A DNA stretch of 32,886 nt, taken from the NCBI GenBank assembly GCA_003151155.1, contig PLWX01000121.1:61079-93964 (forward strand), read 5' to 3'. The notes beneath the pieces are model-generated. The model made no database searches and was not told the origin of the DNA. It was given only the letters and a program-made list of their open reading frames with translations. The position numbers and the translations under genes are program-made. Below are positions 1 through 7,434 of the stretch, piece after piece (within the stretch, counting starts at the first letter, position 1; the number at the start of each line of letters is the position of its first letter). This DNA comes from Acidobacteriaceae bacterium (lineage in GTDB: Bacteria; Acidobacteriota; Terriglobia; Terriglobales; Acidobacteriaceae).

Positions 1-788
1 GACGAGCCCTTCTGCTTTTCGCTGAAAAATTCCTCGGCCTCGCGCACCTCGGTGCGTTGCAGGTGGCGGATCTCCGTGGCAATCTTGTCCAGGGTCGAAG
101 CGATGGTCGCCAGTGTCGCAACGTAAAACGCATGTCGGTCACGTTGAATCACCTGCGTGGAAATGGGGTCGACGTTCAATCCGAGTCGCTGGCAGATCCG
201 TTCTTCGTGTTCCGGATCGAGATGCGCCCCGTTGCCTACCGCTCCCGAAAGTTTCCCCACCCGCATCTGCTCCGCTGCCAGTTCGAAACGCGCGATGTTG
301 CGCTGGGTCTCAGCGTACCAGTTTGCGATTTTCAGCCCGAACGTCGTAGGCTCTGCATGTACCCCGTGGGTGCGCCCGATGGTTGGCGTGTCCTTAAATT
401 CGTAGGCCCGCTTTTTGAGCACGGCTGCAAGTTCGTCAAGATCCTTGCGCAAGATAGCCGAAGCCTGTTTGATCATCAAAGCCTGCGCCGTATCGACAAC
501 GTCGTTCGAGGTCAAGCCATAGTGCAGCCAGCGCGATTCGGGTCCAATGAAACTCGCGACATTGGTGGTGAAAGCGATGACGTCATGCTTGACCTCTCGC
601 TCGATCTCCAGGATCCGCGCAACGTCGAAGTTGCCCTTCTCCCGGATCGCGCGTGCCGCCTCGGCGGGAACTATGCCCGCTTCCGCGAGCGTTTCACTCG
701 CTGCCACTTCGACCGTGAGCCAGGTGCGAAATTTGTTCTCGTCATTCCAAATATTCCCCATTTGGGGCCTTGTGTAACGGGCGATCAA
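1..788 (-). CDS. purB: adenylosuccinate lyase, C-terminally truncated by window edge
   Basis: It catalyses two fumarate-releasing steps of purine synthesis, SAICAR to AICAR and adenylosuccinate to AMP, in the cytosol. Reading the minus strand from a TTG at 788 gives LIARYTRPQMGNIW, the usual PurB N-terminus. LHYGLTSNDVVDTA and TIGRTHGVHAEPTTFG follow, both hallmark motifs of the fumarase/aspartase superfamily, with the second carrying a catalytic His. The frame runs off the window at EKQKGSS, which is exactly where the family signature GSSAMPHKRNP begins. About 262 residues are visible, a little over half of a typical 430-residue enzyme. The TTG start is supported by AAGGAG at 795-800, six bases upstream, and by the match of the first residues to the family. 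The gene diverges from marR across about 145 bases. The identity is nearly certain; only the start codon is a choice. Confidence 0.95.
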   Translation of the reverse strand, partial: MIARYTRPQMGNIWNDENKFRTWLTVEVAASETLAEAGIVPAEAARAIREKGNFDVARILEIEREVKHDVIAFTTNVASFIGPESRWLHYGLTSNDVVDTAQALMIKQASAILRKDLDELAAVLKKRAYEFKDTPTIGRTHGVHAEPTTFGLKIANWYAETQRNIARFELAAEQMRVGKLSGAVGNGAHLDPEHEERICQRLGLNVDPISTQVIQRDRHAFYVATLATIASTLDKIATEIRHLQRTEVREAEEFFSEKQKGS

Positions 789-907
789 GACGTTCTCCTT
801 ACGAGCAGCAAAAAGGGATCTATAACTCTCTATTCTAAATGGTGCGCTCTCTCCCGGCGCATCGGAACGAAAAGCCGCCGCGGCGGATTTCAGAACGACT
901 TACATCG

Positions 908-917
908 TATTGCGATA
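908..917. promoter_or_regulatory. near-palindrome upstream of marR, possible operator
   Basis: TATTGCGATA is palindromic except for its fourth/seventh positions and lies 17 bases before the marR start, overlapping a -10-like TATACT at 916-921. MarR proteins commonly bind short palindromes in their own promoters, so autoregulation is plausible, and purB diverges from the same region. The site is short and no second copy was found, so this is only a suggestion. Confidence 0.25.
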
Positions 918-933
918 TACTATGGAGGAGCCA

Positions 934-1425
934 ATGGGCGAGGATAAAGACCTTCTCACCGGGGATTTCCGGGCGCTTGCGGAGTTTCGGTACCAGATTC
1001 GCAAATTTCTCCGCTTCAGTGAAGACGCTGCGAGAGCGGCAGGACTTGAGCCCCAACAGCACCAGTTGTTGTTGGCGGTGAAAGGAATGCCCGAGGGAAT
1101 GCGGGCGCGGATCGGCGAAATTGCTGAGCGGTTGCAGATCCAACATCACAGCACCGTCGAACTGGTCGACCGTTTGGAGCAGAACGGCTACGTGAACCGC
1201 AAACGCAATGACCGCGATAAGCGTGAAGTCATTATCACGCTGACCGCGAAAGCGGAGCGCATACTGCGTGAACTCACGCTGCATCATCACGAGATGCTGC
1301 AGACATACGGTACGGAACTGATCGCGTCTTTGAAGAAATTGATGAGCACAAAGGATCGTGCCCGCAAAGAGAAGCCGAGCAATTCGGTGAGGGTCCGAAC
1401 TAAGGCCGCCGCCGGCGACGATTAG
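934..1425 (+). CDS. MarR-family transcriptional regulator
   Basis: A winged-helix DNA-binding protein of about 163 residues, the usual MarR size. The region around QHQLLLAVKGMP is the first helical part of the fold. IGEIAERLQIQHHSTVELVDRLEQNGYV is the helix-turn-helix with its recognition helix, and RKRNDRDKREVIITLT is the beta wing with the conserved D-R pair. The C-terminal tail is rich in Lys and Arg and looks disordered. I chose ATG 934 because GGAGG at 924-928 is five bases upstream; ATG 922 and TTG 910 are in frame but lack such a site. The CLC gene starts 59 bases downstream on the same strand, so the regulator may control it as well as itself. The ligand cannot be told from sequence. 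Confidence 0.88.
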   Translation: MGEDKDLLTGDFRALAEFRYQIRKFLRFSEDAARAAGLEPQQHQLLLAVKGMPEGMRARIGEIAERLQIQHHSTVELVDRLEQNGYVNRKRNDRDKREVIITLTAKAERILRELTLHHHEMLQTYGTELIASLKKLMSTKDRARKEKPSNSVRVRTKAAAGDD

Positions 1426-1484
1426 CCGTCTGCCTTCCTGCCCAAACGCTCGGTTAGGCCAGCGACACTGGCGTTTGGAGGAAC

Positions 1485-3320
1485 ATGGCAAGGCGCACGG
1501 CTGTAATTGATTTTCCGCACTCCGAAGCGGCAGAATTTCGTATTTATCTCATCTCTCTCCTGGCGGCCGTTATCGGAGCGGCCGCCGGAGTCATCGCATG
1601 GCTGCTCTACCATCTCATCGGTTTCTTCACGAATCTCGCTTTCTACCACTCGTTCAGCTTCGTTTTTCACAGTCCCCGTGCGCATCAGCTCGGGGCCTGG
1701 GTGATTCTCGTTCCAGTCGTGGGCGGTCTCATCGTTGGAGTCATGGCGAAGTACGGATCGTCGAAAATTCGAGGTCACGGCATCCCTGAGGCGATGGAAG
1801 CTGTACTCGTGAATCGCAGCCGCATCGATCCGAAGGTCGCGATCCTGAAGCCAATCTCGGCTGCCATCGCCATTGGCACCGGTGGACCCTTCGGTGCTGA
1901 AGGCCCAATTATTCAAACCGGTGGCGCTATCGGTTCGCTAATTGGGCAACTTCTCCAGACGACCGCTTCGGAGCGTAAAGTCCTGCTGGGATGCGGTGCC
2001 GCTGCCGGTATGGCGGCTACCTTTAGTACTCCGATTGCGGCGGTGATCCTTGCCATCGAATTGATCCTCTTCGAATTCAAGGCGCGCTCGTTTATCCCGC
2101 TGGTCATTGCCAGCACCATCGCCACCAGCATCCATCTCGTGCTGATGGGCCGCGGACCCATGTTCGAAGTCGGTACCATCGATTTCGGCATTCCGCGCGT
2201 TCTACCGTGGTATCTGCTGCTCGGCGTCATCTGCGGATTCGCAGCCGTCGGATTTTCGCGCCTACTTTACTGGGTGGAAGATCAATTTGAAAAATTGCCT
2301 ATTGACTGGATGTGGTGGCCCGCCATCGGCTGTGTCGTTCTCGGCATCGTCGGCTATTTCGTCCCTCGCGTACTCGGCGTCGGTTACGACACCATCTCCG
2401 ACATCCTCAACGCGCACCTGCTTTTCAAGATGCTCCTGCTGGTCATGATTTTCAAAGCGCTGGTCCTAGTCGTAACTATCGGCTCTGGAACCTCGGGCGG
2501 CCTGCTCGCCCCGATGTTCATGGCCAGTGCTGCCATGGGATCGGCGGTGGCGATGGTGATCAACCACTTCGTCCCGGGGGCCGGCATTTCTCCCGCCGCT
2601 TTCGCATTGGTGGCGATGGGCGCTGTCTTCGGTGCGGCATCGCGCGCTACTTTCGCGTTCATCATCTTTGCGTTCGAAATCACGCGCGACTACAACTCCA
2701 TCCTGCCGCTCATGCTCGTCGCCGTCATTGCCGACGGCATCGCGCTTGCGTTCAGCGAAAACTCGATCATGACCGAGAAACTGGCTCGTCGCGGGTTAAA
2801 AATCCATTCCGACTATGAGCCCGACGCGCTGCGCCAGATGACCGTTGCCGAAGCTATGGTCAAAGATCCGCCCCGAGTTCCCGCTACCATGCTCGTCCGC
2901 GAAATGGCCGAACGCCTGGCGCAGCACGATCCCGAGCTCTCGCGCCATCACGCGGTTCTCATCGTCGATGAAGCAGGGAAGCTGCAGGGAATTGTTACTC
3001 GCGGGGACCTGCTGCGCGCGATGGAAGCTGACCATTCAGGCAATATGACTGTGATCGATGCCGGAACCCGAAATCCCCTTGTCGCTCATTCCGACGAACT
3101 GCTCTTCCATGCTGCCAACCGCATGGTTGGGGCCGATGTTGGACGGCTACCCGTGGTCGATCCTAAAGACAAAGCAAGCATCGTCGGCTACCTCGGCCGG
3201 TCCGGAATTCTTTCCGCTCGCCTTCGTCAGATTGAAGAAGAGCAGGTTCGGGAACCTGGTTGGATGAAGAATGCCGTCTTGCGCCGCCGAGCCACGAAGC
3301 CGCTCTCGCCTGCCGACTGA
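1485..3320 (+). CDS. CLC-family anion channel/transporter with C-terminal CBS pair
   Basis: An inner-membrane anion transporter of 611 residues. Residues about 20-430 form the CLC membrane domain with many hydrophobic helices. Visible selectivity motifs are GHGIP (97-101), GAEGP (137-141, gating Glu E139) and GSGTSGGLLAPMF (333-345). Residues about 450-590 hold two CBS domains, usually regulatory nucleotide-binding modules. Two positions are unusual: the Ser of GSGIP is His98, and the internal proton Glu of the E. coli exchanger aligns with Leu193 (motif AIELI). The protein may therefore be channel-like or have altered selectivity or coupling. ATG 1485 has GGAGG at 1477-1481 just upstream. 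It probably forms a unit with marR 59 bases before it. The family call is firm; the ion and the mechanism are not established. Confidence 0.93.
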   Translation: MARRTAVIDFPHSEAAEFRIYLISLLAAVIGAAAGVIAWLLYHLIGFFTNLAFYHSFSFVFHSPRAHQLGAWVILVPVVGGLIVGVMAKYGSSKIRGHGIPEAMEAVLVNRSRIDPKVAILKPISAAIAIGTGGPFGAEGPIIQTGGAIGSLIGQLLQTTASERKVLLGCGAAAGMAATFSTPIAAVILAIELILFEFKARSFIPLVIASTIATSIHLVLMGRGPMFEVGTIDFGIPRVLPWYLLLGVICGFAAVGFSRLLYWVEDQFEKLPIDWMWWPAIGCVVLGIVGYFVPRVLGVGYDTISDILNAHLLFKMLLLVMIFKALVLVVTIGSGTSGGLLAPMFMASAAMGSAVAMVINHFVPGAGISPAAFALVAMGAVFGAASRATFAFIIFAFEITRDYNSILPLMLVAVIADGIALAFSENSIMTEKLARRGLKIHSDYEPDALRQMTVAEAMVKDPPRVPATMLVREMAERLAQHDPELSRHHAVLIVDEAGKLQGIVTRGDLLRAMEADHSGNMTVIDAGTRNPLVAHSDELLFHAANRMVGADVGRLPVVDPKDKASIVGYLGRSGILSARLRQIEEEQVREPGWMKNAVLRRRATKPLSPAD

Positions 3321-3344
3321 CCGTTCTTCCCGCCGCACTTTCCG

Positions 3345-3377
3345 ACCCGCCGATTTATACTTGGCGGGTTCTTCTTT
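3345..3377 (+). terminator. weak intrinsic terminator after the CLC gene
   Basis: ACCCGCC (3345-3351) pairs with GGCGGGT (3363-3369) around an 11-base loop, followed by TCTTCTTT. The T-run is interrupted, so termination may be partial and some transcripts could read into the DUF885 gene. Confidence 0.5.
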
Positions 3378-3398
3378 GCTCATTGAACAGAGGTATGC

Positions 3399-5321
3399 AT
3401 GAAGCTTGCCCACTTCGCATTTTGCTCCTTGCTCGCCCTGCCCGTCCCTGCGCTGATTGCAGCCACTACCAGCCATCACGCCACCACCCCGGAGACACCT
3501 GTGACCGGATCGCCAAGCGAACGTCTTGCCAAGCTCTCCACGCAATTTCTTCATGAATCACTTCAACTCTCTCCAGTCTCTGCTTCCGGTGCCGGGTATC
3601 ACGCGTACACCGAGCCCACCACCGGCAAACTTGTCCACCTCGATGGCGATCTCGACGAGATGGGAACCGAGGACGTCGCCGAGCAGCTGAAGTTCTTTCG
3701 CCATTGGCGCGACCGTTTTCATACCCAGGTCCCCTACAAAAGTCTCAATGCGCAAGATCGTGCCGACTGGATCCTCATCGACGACGGCATCGCCAGCAGC
3801 CTTCTCGAACTGGAAAAGATTCAGAGTTACAAACACAACCCGACGGTCTGGGTGGAACTCATCGGCAACGGTCTATTCCTGAACATCTCGCAGGAATACG
3901 CGCCAAAAGATCAGCGTATGGCGGATGCCGTCTCCCGCATTGCGCAAATCGCGCGTTTCGTCGGACAAGCCCGCCAGCAACTCGTCGACTCCGACCCCAT
4001 CTATATCAAGGTCGCCGTCGAAGAGAATGCGGGCAATCTTGGGATGATCGATGACATCGGCAAGGAACTCCCGCCAACTGGTCCCGTCCGTCAGCGCTAC
4101 GACCGCTTTTCGCCTGCAGCCAAAAAAGCGCTCAACGATTTCACACAATGGCTACAGAACGATCTTGCAAATCGTCCCACCAATGGACGCACCTGGCGCT
4201 ACGGTAAGCAGTGGTACGACGAAAAATTCCGCCTCACCATGGAAGCCAACGTCACCCCTGAGCAGTTGCTCAGCGATGCTGAATCCGAAATGAAGTCGGT
4301 TCGCGCCGAGATGCTGGAAATTGCCACACCGTTACATCGGGAGATGCTTCCGGACCACTCCGATCACGCCGATCTGGCGGGGATCGACCGCGAAAACAAG
4401 ATCATCGGTGAGGTTCTGGATCGCATTGGCCAAGAGCATCCTCAGCGCTATCAGTTAATGGATTACATTAAGGGTGACTTGCAGAGCATTACCGACTTTA
4501 TTCGTGAGAAGAAGATTGTCGGACTCAGCTCACGGGACAATCTCAAGGTCATCGCTACCCCCGACTTCATGCGGGGCGTCTATTCCGTCGCGGGGTTCCA
4601 CGCACCTCCTCCCCTCGATCCAAACACCGAAGCGCAATACTGGGTCACGCCTATCGATCCCAAGACGTCCGAGGAGAAGGCGGAATCCAAGCTTCGCGAG
4701 TACAACAATTTCACCCTGCACTGGCTAACCATCCATGAAGCCCTACCCGGCCACTACATCCAGTTCGAACACGCCAATAGCGTGGAACCTCCGATTCGTC
4801 GTCTCCTGCGCGCGTTTTATTCGAACGGTTGTTACGTGGAAGGCTGGGCGGAGTACATCGCCGGCGTGATGATGGACGAAGGCTATCTCGACAGCGATCC
4901 TCGCTATCGCCTCATCATGAAGAAGATTCGTCTGCGTGTGCTCGCCAATACTATCCTCGACATCCGCATGCATACCTTGAACATGACCGATGACGAAGCG
5001 ATGGAATTGATGACCAAGCAAGCTTTCCAGACGGAAGCGGAAGCTCAAGGAAAACTTCAACGTGCGAAACTTTCGGCCACCCAATTGCCGACCTATTATG
5101 TAGGCATTCGCGGATGGAATGACCTTCGCGCAAAATACAGGAAGGCCAAGGGTTCGGCTTTCACCAATCTCGAATTTCATAATCGCGCACTCGATTTGGG
5201 CGCCGTGCCGCTGCCTCTCGTCGGAGAGATACTGCTCGGCATTCCCTCCAATCTCGCCGTTTCGCAATCAACCGTGCCCACCGCGCCAATGCGTAAGAAG
5301 AAAGCGCATCGCGCGCAGTAG
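3399..5321 (+). CDS. secreted DUF885-family zinc metallohydrolase
   Basis: A 640-residue DUF885 protein, a family related to gluzincin-type metallopeptidases. An N-terminal hydrophobic stretch ending near PALIAATTSHHA (about 10-27) looks like a signal peptide, so it probably acts in the periplasm. The metal site is clear: TIHEALPGHYIQFEHA has His446, Glu447 and His452, and EGWAEYIAGVMMDEGY holds the downstream glutamates (481, 485). The length matches the family. ATG 3399 follows CAGAGG at 3388-3393. A strong terminator lies just after the stop, so it is likely a single-gene unit or the end of the preceding one. The natural substrate is unknown; peptidase activity is the family expectation, not something the sequence proves. 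Confidence 0.9.
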   Translation: MKLAHFAFCSLLALPVPALIAATTSHHATTPETPVTGSPSERLAKLSTQFLHESLQLSPVSASGAGYHAYTEPTTGKLVHLDGDLDEMGTEDVAEQLKFFRHWRDRFHTQVPYKSLNAQDRADWILIDDGIASSLLELEKIQSYKHNPTVWVELIGNGLFLNISQEYAPKDQRMADAVSRIAQIARFVGQARQQLVDSDPIYIKVAVEENAGNLGMIDDIGKELPPTGPVRQRYDRFSPAAKKALNDFTQWLQNDLANRPTNGRTWRYGKQWYDEKFRLTMEANVTPEQLLSDAESEMKSVRAEMLEIATPLHREMLPDHSDHADLAGIDRENKIIGEVLDRIGQEHPQRYQLMDYIKGDLQSITDFIREKKIVGLSSRDNLKVIATPDFMRGVYSVAGFHAPPPLDPNTEAQYWVTPIDPKTSEEKAESKLREYNNFTLHWLTIHEALPGHYIQFEHANSVEPPIRRLLRAFYSNGCYVEGWAEYIAGVMMDEGYLDSDPRYRLIMKKIRLRVLANTILDIRMHTLNMTDDEAMELMTKQAFQTEAEAQGKLQRAKLSATQLPTYYVGIRGWNDLRAKYRKAKGSAFTNLEFHNRALDLGAVPLPLVGEILLGIPSNLAVSQSTVPTAPMRKKKAHRAQ

Positions 5322-5333
5322 ATAAGTATCCAT

Positions 5334-5369
5334 GAGAGCTGCCGGATCGAGGCAGCTCTCGATTTTTTT
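5334..5369 (+). terminator. strong intrinsic terminator
   Basis: GAGAGCTGCC (5334-5343) pairs perfectly with GGCAGCTCTC (5351-5360) across a 7-base loop, followed by a seven-T tract at 5363-5369. It ends the DUF885 transcript. Confidence 0.9.
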
Positions 5370-5434
5370 GCCAAACTCTCCGGACATTTCCTACCCGCAT
5401 TCGTCTATTTCATTACTAGACTCAACCACAACCA

Positions 5435-5474
5435 GGGGGCGCCGCCCAAAACGCTGATCGAGCGTGGCGCCCCC
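5435..5474. repeat. two-tier inverted repeat upstream of the radical SAM gene
   Basis: GGGGGCGCC (5435-5443) is the exact reverse complement of GGCGCCCCC (5466-5474). Inside it, ACGCT (5451-5455) pairs with AGCGT (5461-5465). A seven-base bulge lies on one side only. No T-tract follows on either strand, so it is not an intrinsic terminator. It sits just upstream of a -10-like TAAAAT at 5493-5498 and could be an operator or a mobile palindrome. Confidence 0.55.
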
Positions 5475-5526
5475 GTCCCCATTGGGAAGTTGTAAAATCA
5501 AATGAGCTAGTTACTGAGAAGTAAAT

Positions 5527-6597
5527 ATGGCTAATCTCCACGATGCCCGCTGGTGGGAGACGATGTCGGATGGTCGTCTCCACTGCTATCTTTGTCCCCG
5601 CCACTGCCACATCGGTAAAGACCAAGCCGGTTTTTGCTTTATCCGCAAGAATGTCGATGGGCGCCTCTATCAGCTTGGCTACGGACGCCCTGCCGCAATC
5701 AACATCGACCCCATCGAAAAGAAGCCGCTGAACCATTTCTTTCCTGGCACTCGCATTCTCTCCATGGGAACGGCGGGCTGCAACATGGGCTGCTTCTTCT
5801 GTCAGAACTGGGACATCTCCAAAGCCAGAGCCGACCAAGTGAATGCTGCCGACCTGGCGCCCAGCGAGGTCGTCAAACTGGCTCTCGATCGTCGTGTTCC
5901 GCATCTCGCGTTCACCTACAACGAGCCTACGATCTGGGGCGAGTACGTTATCGACATCGCGCGCGAAGCGCACGCTGCCGGAATCAACAATGTGATGGTC
6001 TCCAACGGCTACATCACACGCGAAGCCTTCTTCGACATCTACCAGCACATCGACGCCGCCAACATCGACGTAAAGGCGTTCACGGAAAAGTTTTACTCAA
6101 AGGTCACCCTCACCCATCTTCAACCAGTGCTGGATACCTTGAAATGGCTGCGGCACGAGACTGGAGTTTGGTTCGAAATCACCAACCTCATCATTCCCAC
6201 TCTCAACGATGAGCAGGAAGAGTTCCGCGAGCTGGTGGACTGGGTCCTCACCAATCTCGGGGACGACGTGCCTCTGCATTTCACCGCCTTCCACCCTGAT
6301 TTCAAACTAGTCGATAAACCCGCCACCCCGCCTGAGACGCTTCATCGTGCCCGGAAACTCGCCATGCAGATGGGGCTGAAGTTCGTTTACGAGGGGAATA
6401 TCTATTCTGACGGCGGCGATACCCTTTGTCCCGGCTGCCAGCGACGTATCATCCGCCGCTCCTGGCATTCGGTCGTCGTGAATGAAGTCATTGCGGGAAA
6501 GTGCTGTCACTGCGGCGCGACAATCTCTGGCGTGTTCTCGCAGAACGAAGCACAAACTCGTCGCTCGAGAACTGAAGAGCTCACGACCCTCATCTGA
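5527..6597 (+). CDS. amrS: AmmeMemoRadiSam-type radical SAM enzyme (AmrS-like)
   Basis: A 356-residue radical SAM protein related to pyruvate-formate-lyase activators. The cluster-binding CxxxCxxC is at Cys85, Cys89 and Cys92 in GTAGCNMGCFFCQNWDISK. An N-terminal cysteine group (Cys20, 23, 27, 37) and a C-terminal CPGC...CCHCG pair suggest extra metal or zinc-ribbon sites. Motifs such as FTYNEPTIWGEY and NIDVKAFTEKFY are typical of this subfamily. In other genomes the enzyme belongs with AMMECR1 and Memo proteins in a system of unknown role; neither partner is in this window. ATG 5527 lacks a strong ribosome binding site. It converges on the DUF1059 operon. The subfamily call is strong; the substrate is unknown. 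Confidence 0.88.
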   Translation: MANLHDARWWETMSDGRLHCYLCPRHCHIGKDQAGFCFIRKNVDGRLYQLGYGRPAAINIDPIEKKPLNHFFPGTRILSMGTAGCNMGCFFCQNWDISKARADQVNAADLAPSEVVKLALDRRVPHLAFTYNEPTIWGEYVIDIAREAHAAGINNVMVSNGYITREAFFDIYQHIDAANIDVKAFTEKFYSKVTLTHLQPVLDTLKWLRHETGVWFEITNLIIPTLNDEQEEFRELVDWVLTNLGDDVPLHFTAFHPDFKLVDKPATPPETLHRARKLAMQMGLKFVYEGNIYSDGGDTLCPGCQRRIIRRSWHSVVVNEVIAGKCCHCGATISGVFSQNEAQTRRSRTEELTTLI

Positions 6598-6617
6598 CGC
6601 TTTAAGTATTGCGAGGC

Positions 6618-6649
6618 AAAGAAAAAGGACGACCCGAAAGGCCGTCCTT
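6618..6649 (-). terminator. intrinsic terminator of the DUF1059 operon
   Basis: AAGGACG (6625-6631) pairs with CGTCCTT (6643-6649), with two further inner C-G pairs. Read on the minus strand the hairpin is followed by TTTTTCTTTG, so it serves the minus-strand operon. On the plus strand it is followed only by a mixed CT run and may weakly end amrS. Confidence 0.75.
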
Positions 6650-6691
6650 CTTCTCCGTCAGTAGGAGGGAGGTTGCTGCGGTGGAGAAACT

Positions 6692-6916
6692 CTATGCCGC
6701 CTGCCGATCGTAGATGTGTTCACGCACCTTGCGCTGAAGGTTGTCATCAAAGTTCGTGATCCCGTGGGCGGATCGTCCGTGCTCGCGCACCTGGTCCATG
6801 ATTTCGTTATCGTCGTGACCTACCGCTTGCCACTTGCACTCTTTGAACCCTGCGTCCGAACAGCGGAATGTACGTTGCTGAGGATTGATCGCGTTCGTCT
6901 TCGAATTGTCTGCCAT
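6692..6916 (-). CDS. DUF1059-family small protein
   Basis: A 74-residue soluble protein matching the DUF1059 pattern: RTFRCSDAGFKECKWQA (Cys19, Cys27), an acidic segment, then EIMDQVREHGRSAHGI with His46 and His51. The Cys and His spacing suggests a metal site, but the function of the family is unknown. ATG 6916 is preceded by GGGAGGA with good spacing, and the gene starts 11 bases after the upstream disordered protein ends, so the two are one operon. The length is close to the family norm of about 60-75 residues. Confidence 0.85.
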   Translation of the reverse strand: MADNSKTNAINPQQRTFRCSDAGFKECKWQAVGHDDNEIMDQVREHGRSAHGITNFDDNLQRKVREHIYDRQAA

Positions 6917-6927
6917 GGTTCCTCCCG

Positions 6928-7275
6928 TTAGCTAGCCATCTTGTCACTCTGTTTGCGTACGTCGTCATGCCTTATGTCCTTCGGCTGACCGGGCTCCGGA
7001 TTGTGCTTGTTGCCTCTCGCCGGAGGATTGTTGGCCGCGACATTCGTCATGGCCAAATCCTTCTCTCCTGGCCCCGTCCCCCAACCCTCGGTTCCCGTGC
7101 TTGGGCCTGAAGGATTTACGCGATCCCCGGGGCCACTCGGAACTGAACCCGGATTCACCACATCGGCCCCGCCTTCTGGTGTATCGATTTCACGTTGTCC
7201 GTGTGTCTGGTCGCCAGGACGATTCGACCCGCTTGTACTCTTAGGGAAAATGCTGTTGCCTGCGTCGTTTTCCAT
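6928..7275 (-). CDS. disordered Gly/Pro/Asn-rich hypothetical protein
   Basis: About 115 residues, with no recognised domain. It is rich in Gly, Pro, Asn, Asp and Thr (for example DVVNPGSVPSGPGDRVNPSG) and lacks a signal peptide or membrane segment, so it is probably an intrinsically disordered cytosolic protein. ATG 7275 (MENDAGNS) is the likely start; an in-frame TTG at 7308 would add 11 residues. Neither has a clear Shine-Dalgarno. A -10-like TATAAA is read on the minus strand at 7338-7343. It is directly followed by the DUF1059 gene, which supports it being a real first gene of an operon. A general stress role is possible, but there is no direct evidence. Confidence 0.6.
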   Translation of the reverse strand: MENDAGNSIFPKSTSGSNRPGDQTHGQREIDTPEGGADVVNPGSVPSGPGDRVNPSGPSTGTEGWGTGPGEKDLAMTNVAANNPPARGNKHNPEPGQPKDIRHDDVRKQSDKMAS

Positions 7276-7434
7276 AGACAAGTATGGTCGCGCAGATCCA
7301 GAGCTCAATGGATAGGAATCGAAAGCTGCGGCTGGAATTTATAGGCAGGTTCGCGGGCAACCCGAACAGATGCCCTCGATTTTGAGGTGCGAAGAGAGAG
7401 GGCGGCACAGCTCTACGAGCAGGATAATCGGGAA

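Noticed and set aside
57-947. 296-codon open frame on the plus strand at the left edge
   Set aside because: It is antisense to purB, whose protein motifs are unmistakable; the plus-strand translation has no family features.
835-1491. 218-codon minus-strand frame
   Set aside because: It lies opposite marR and has no protein-like motifs; marR has a good start site and the full winged-helix pattern.
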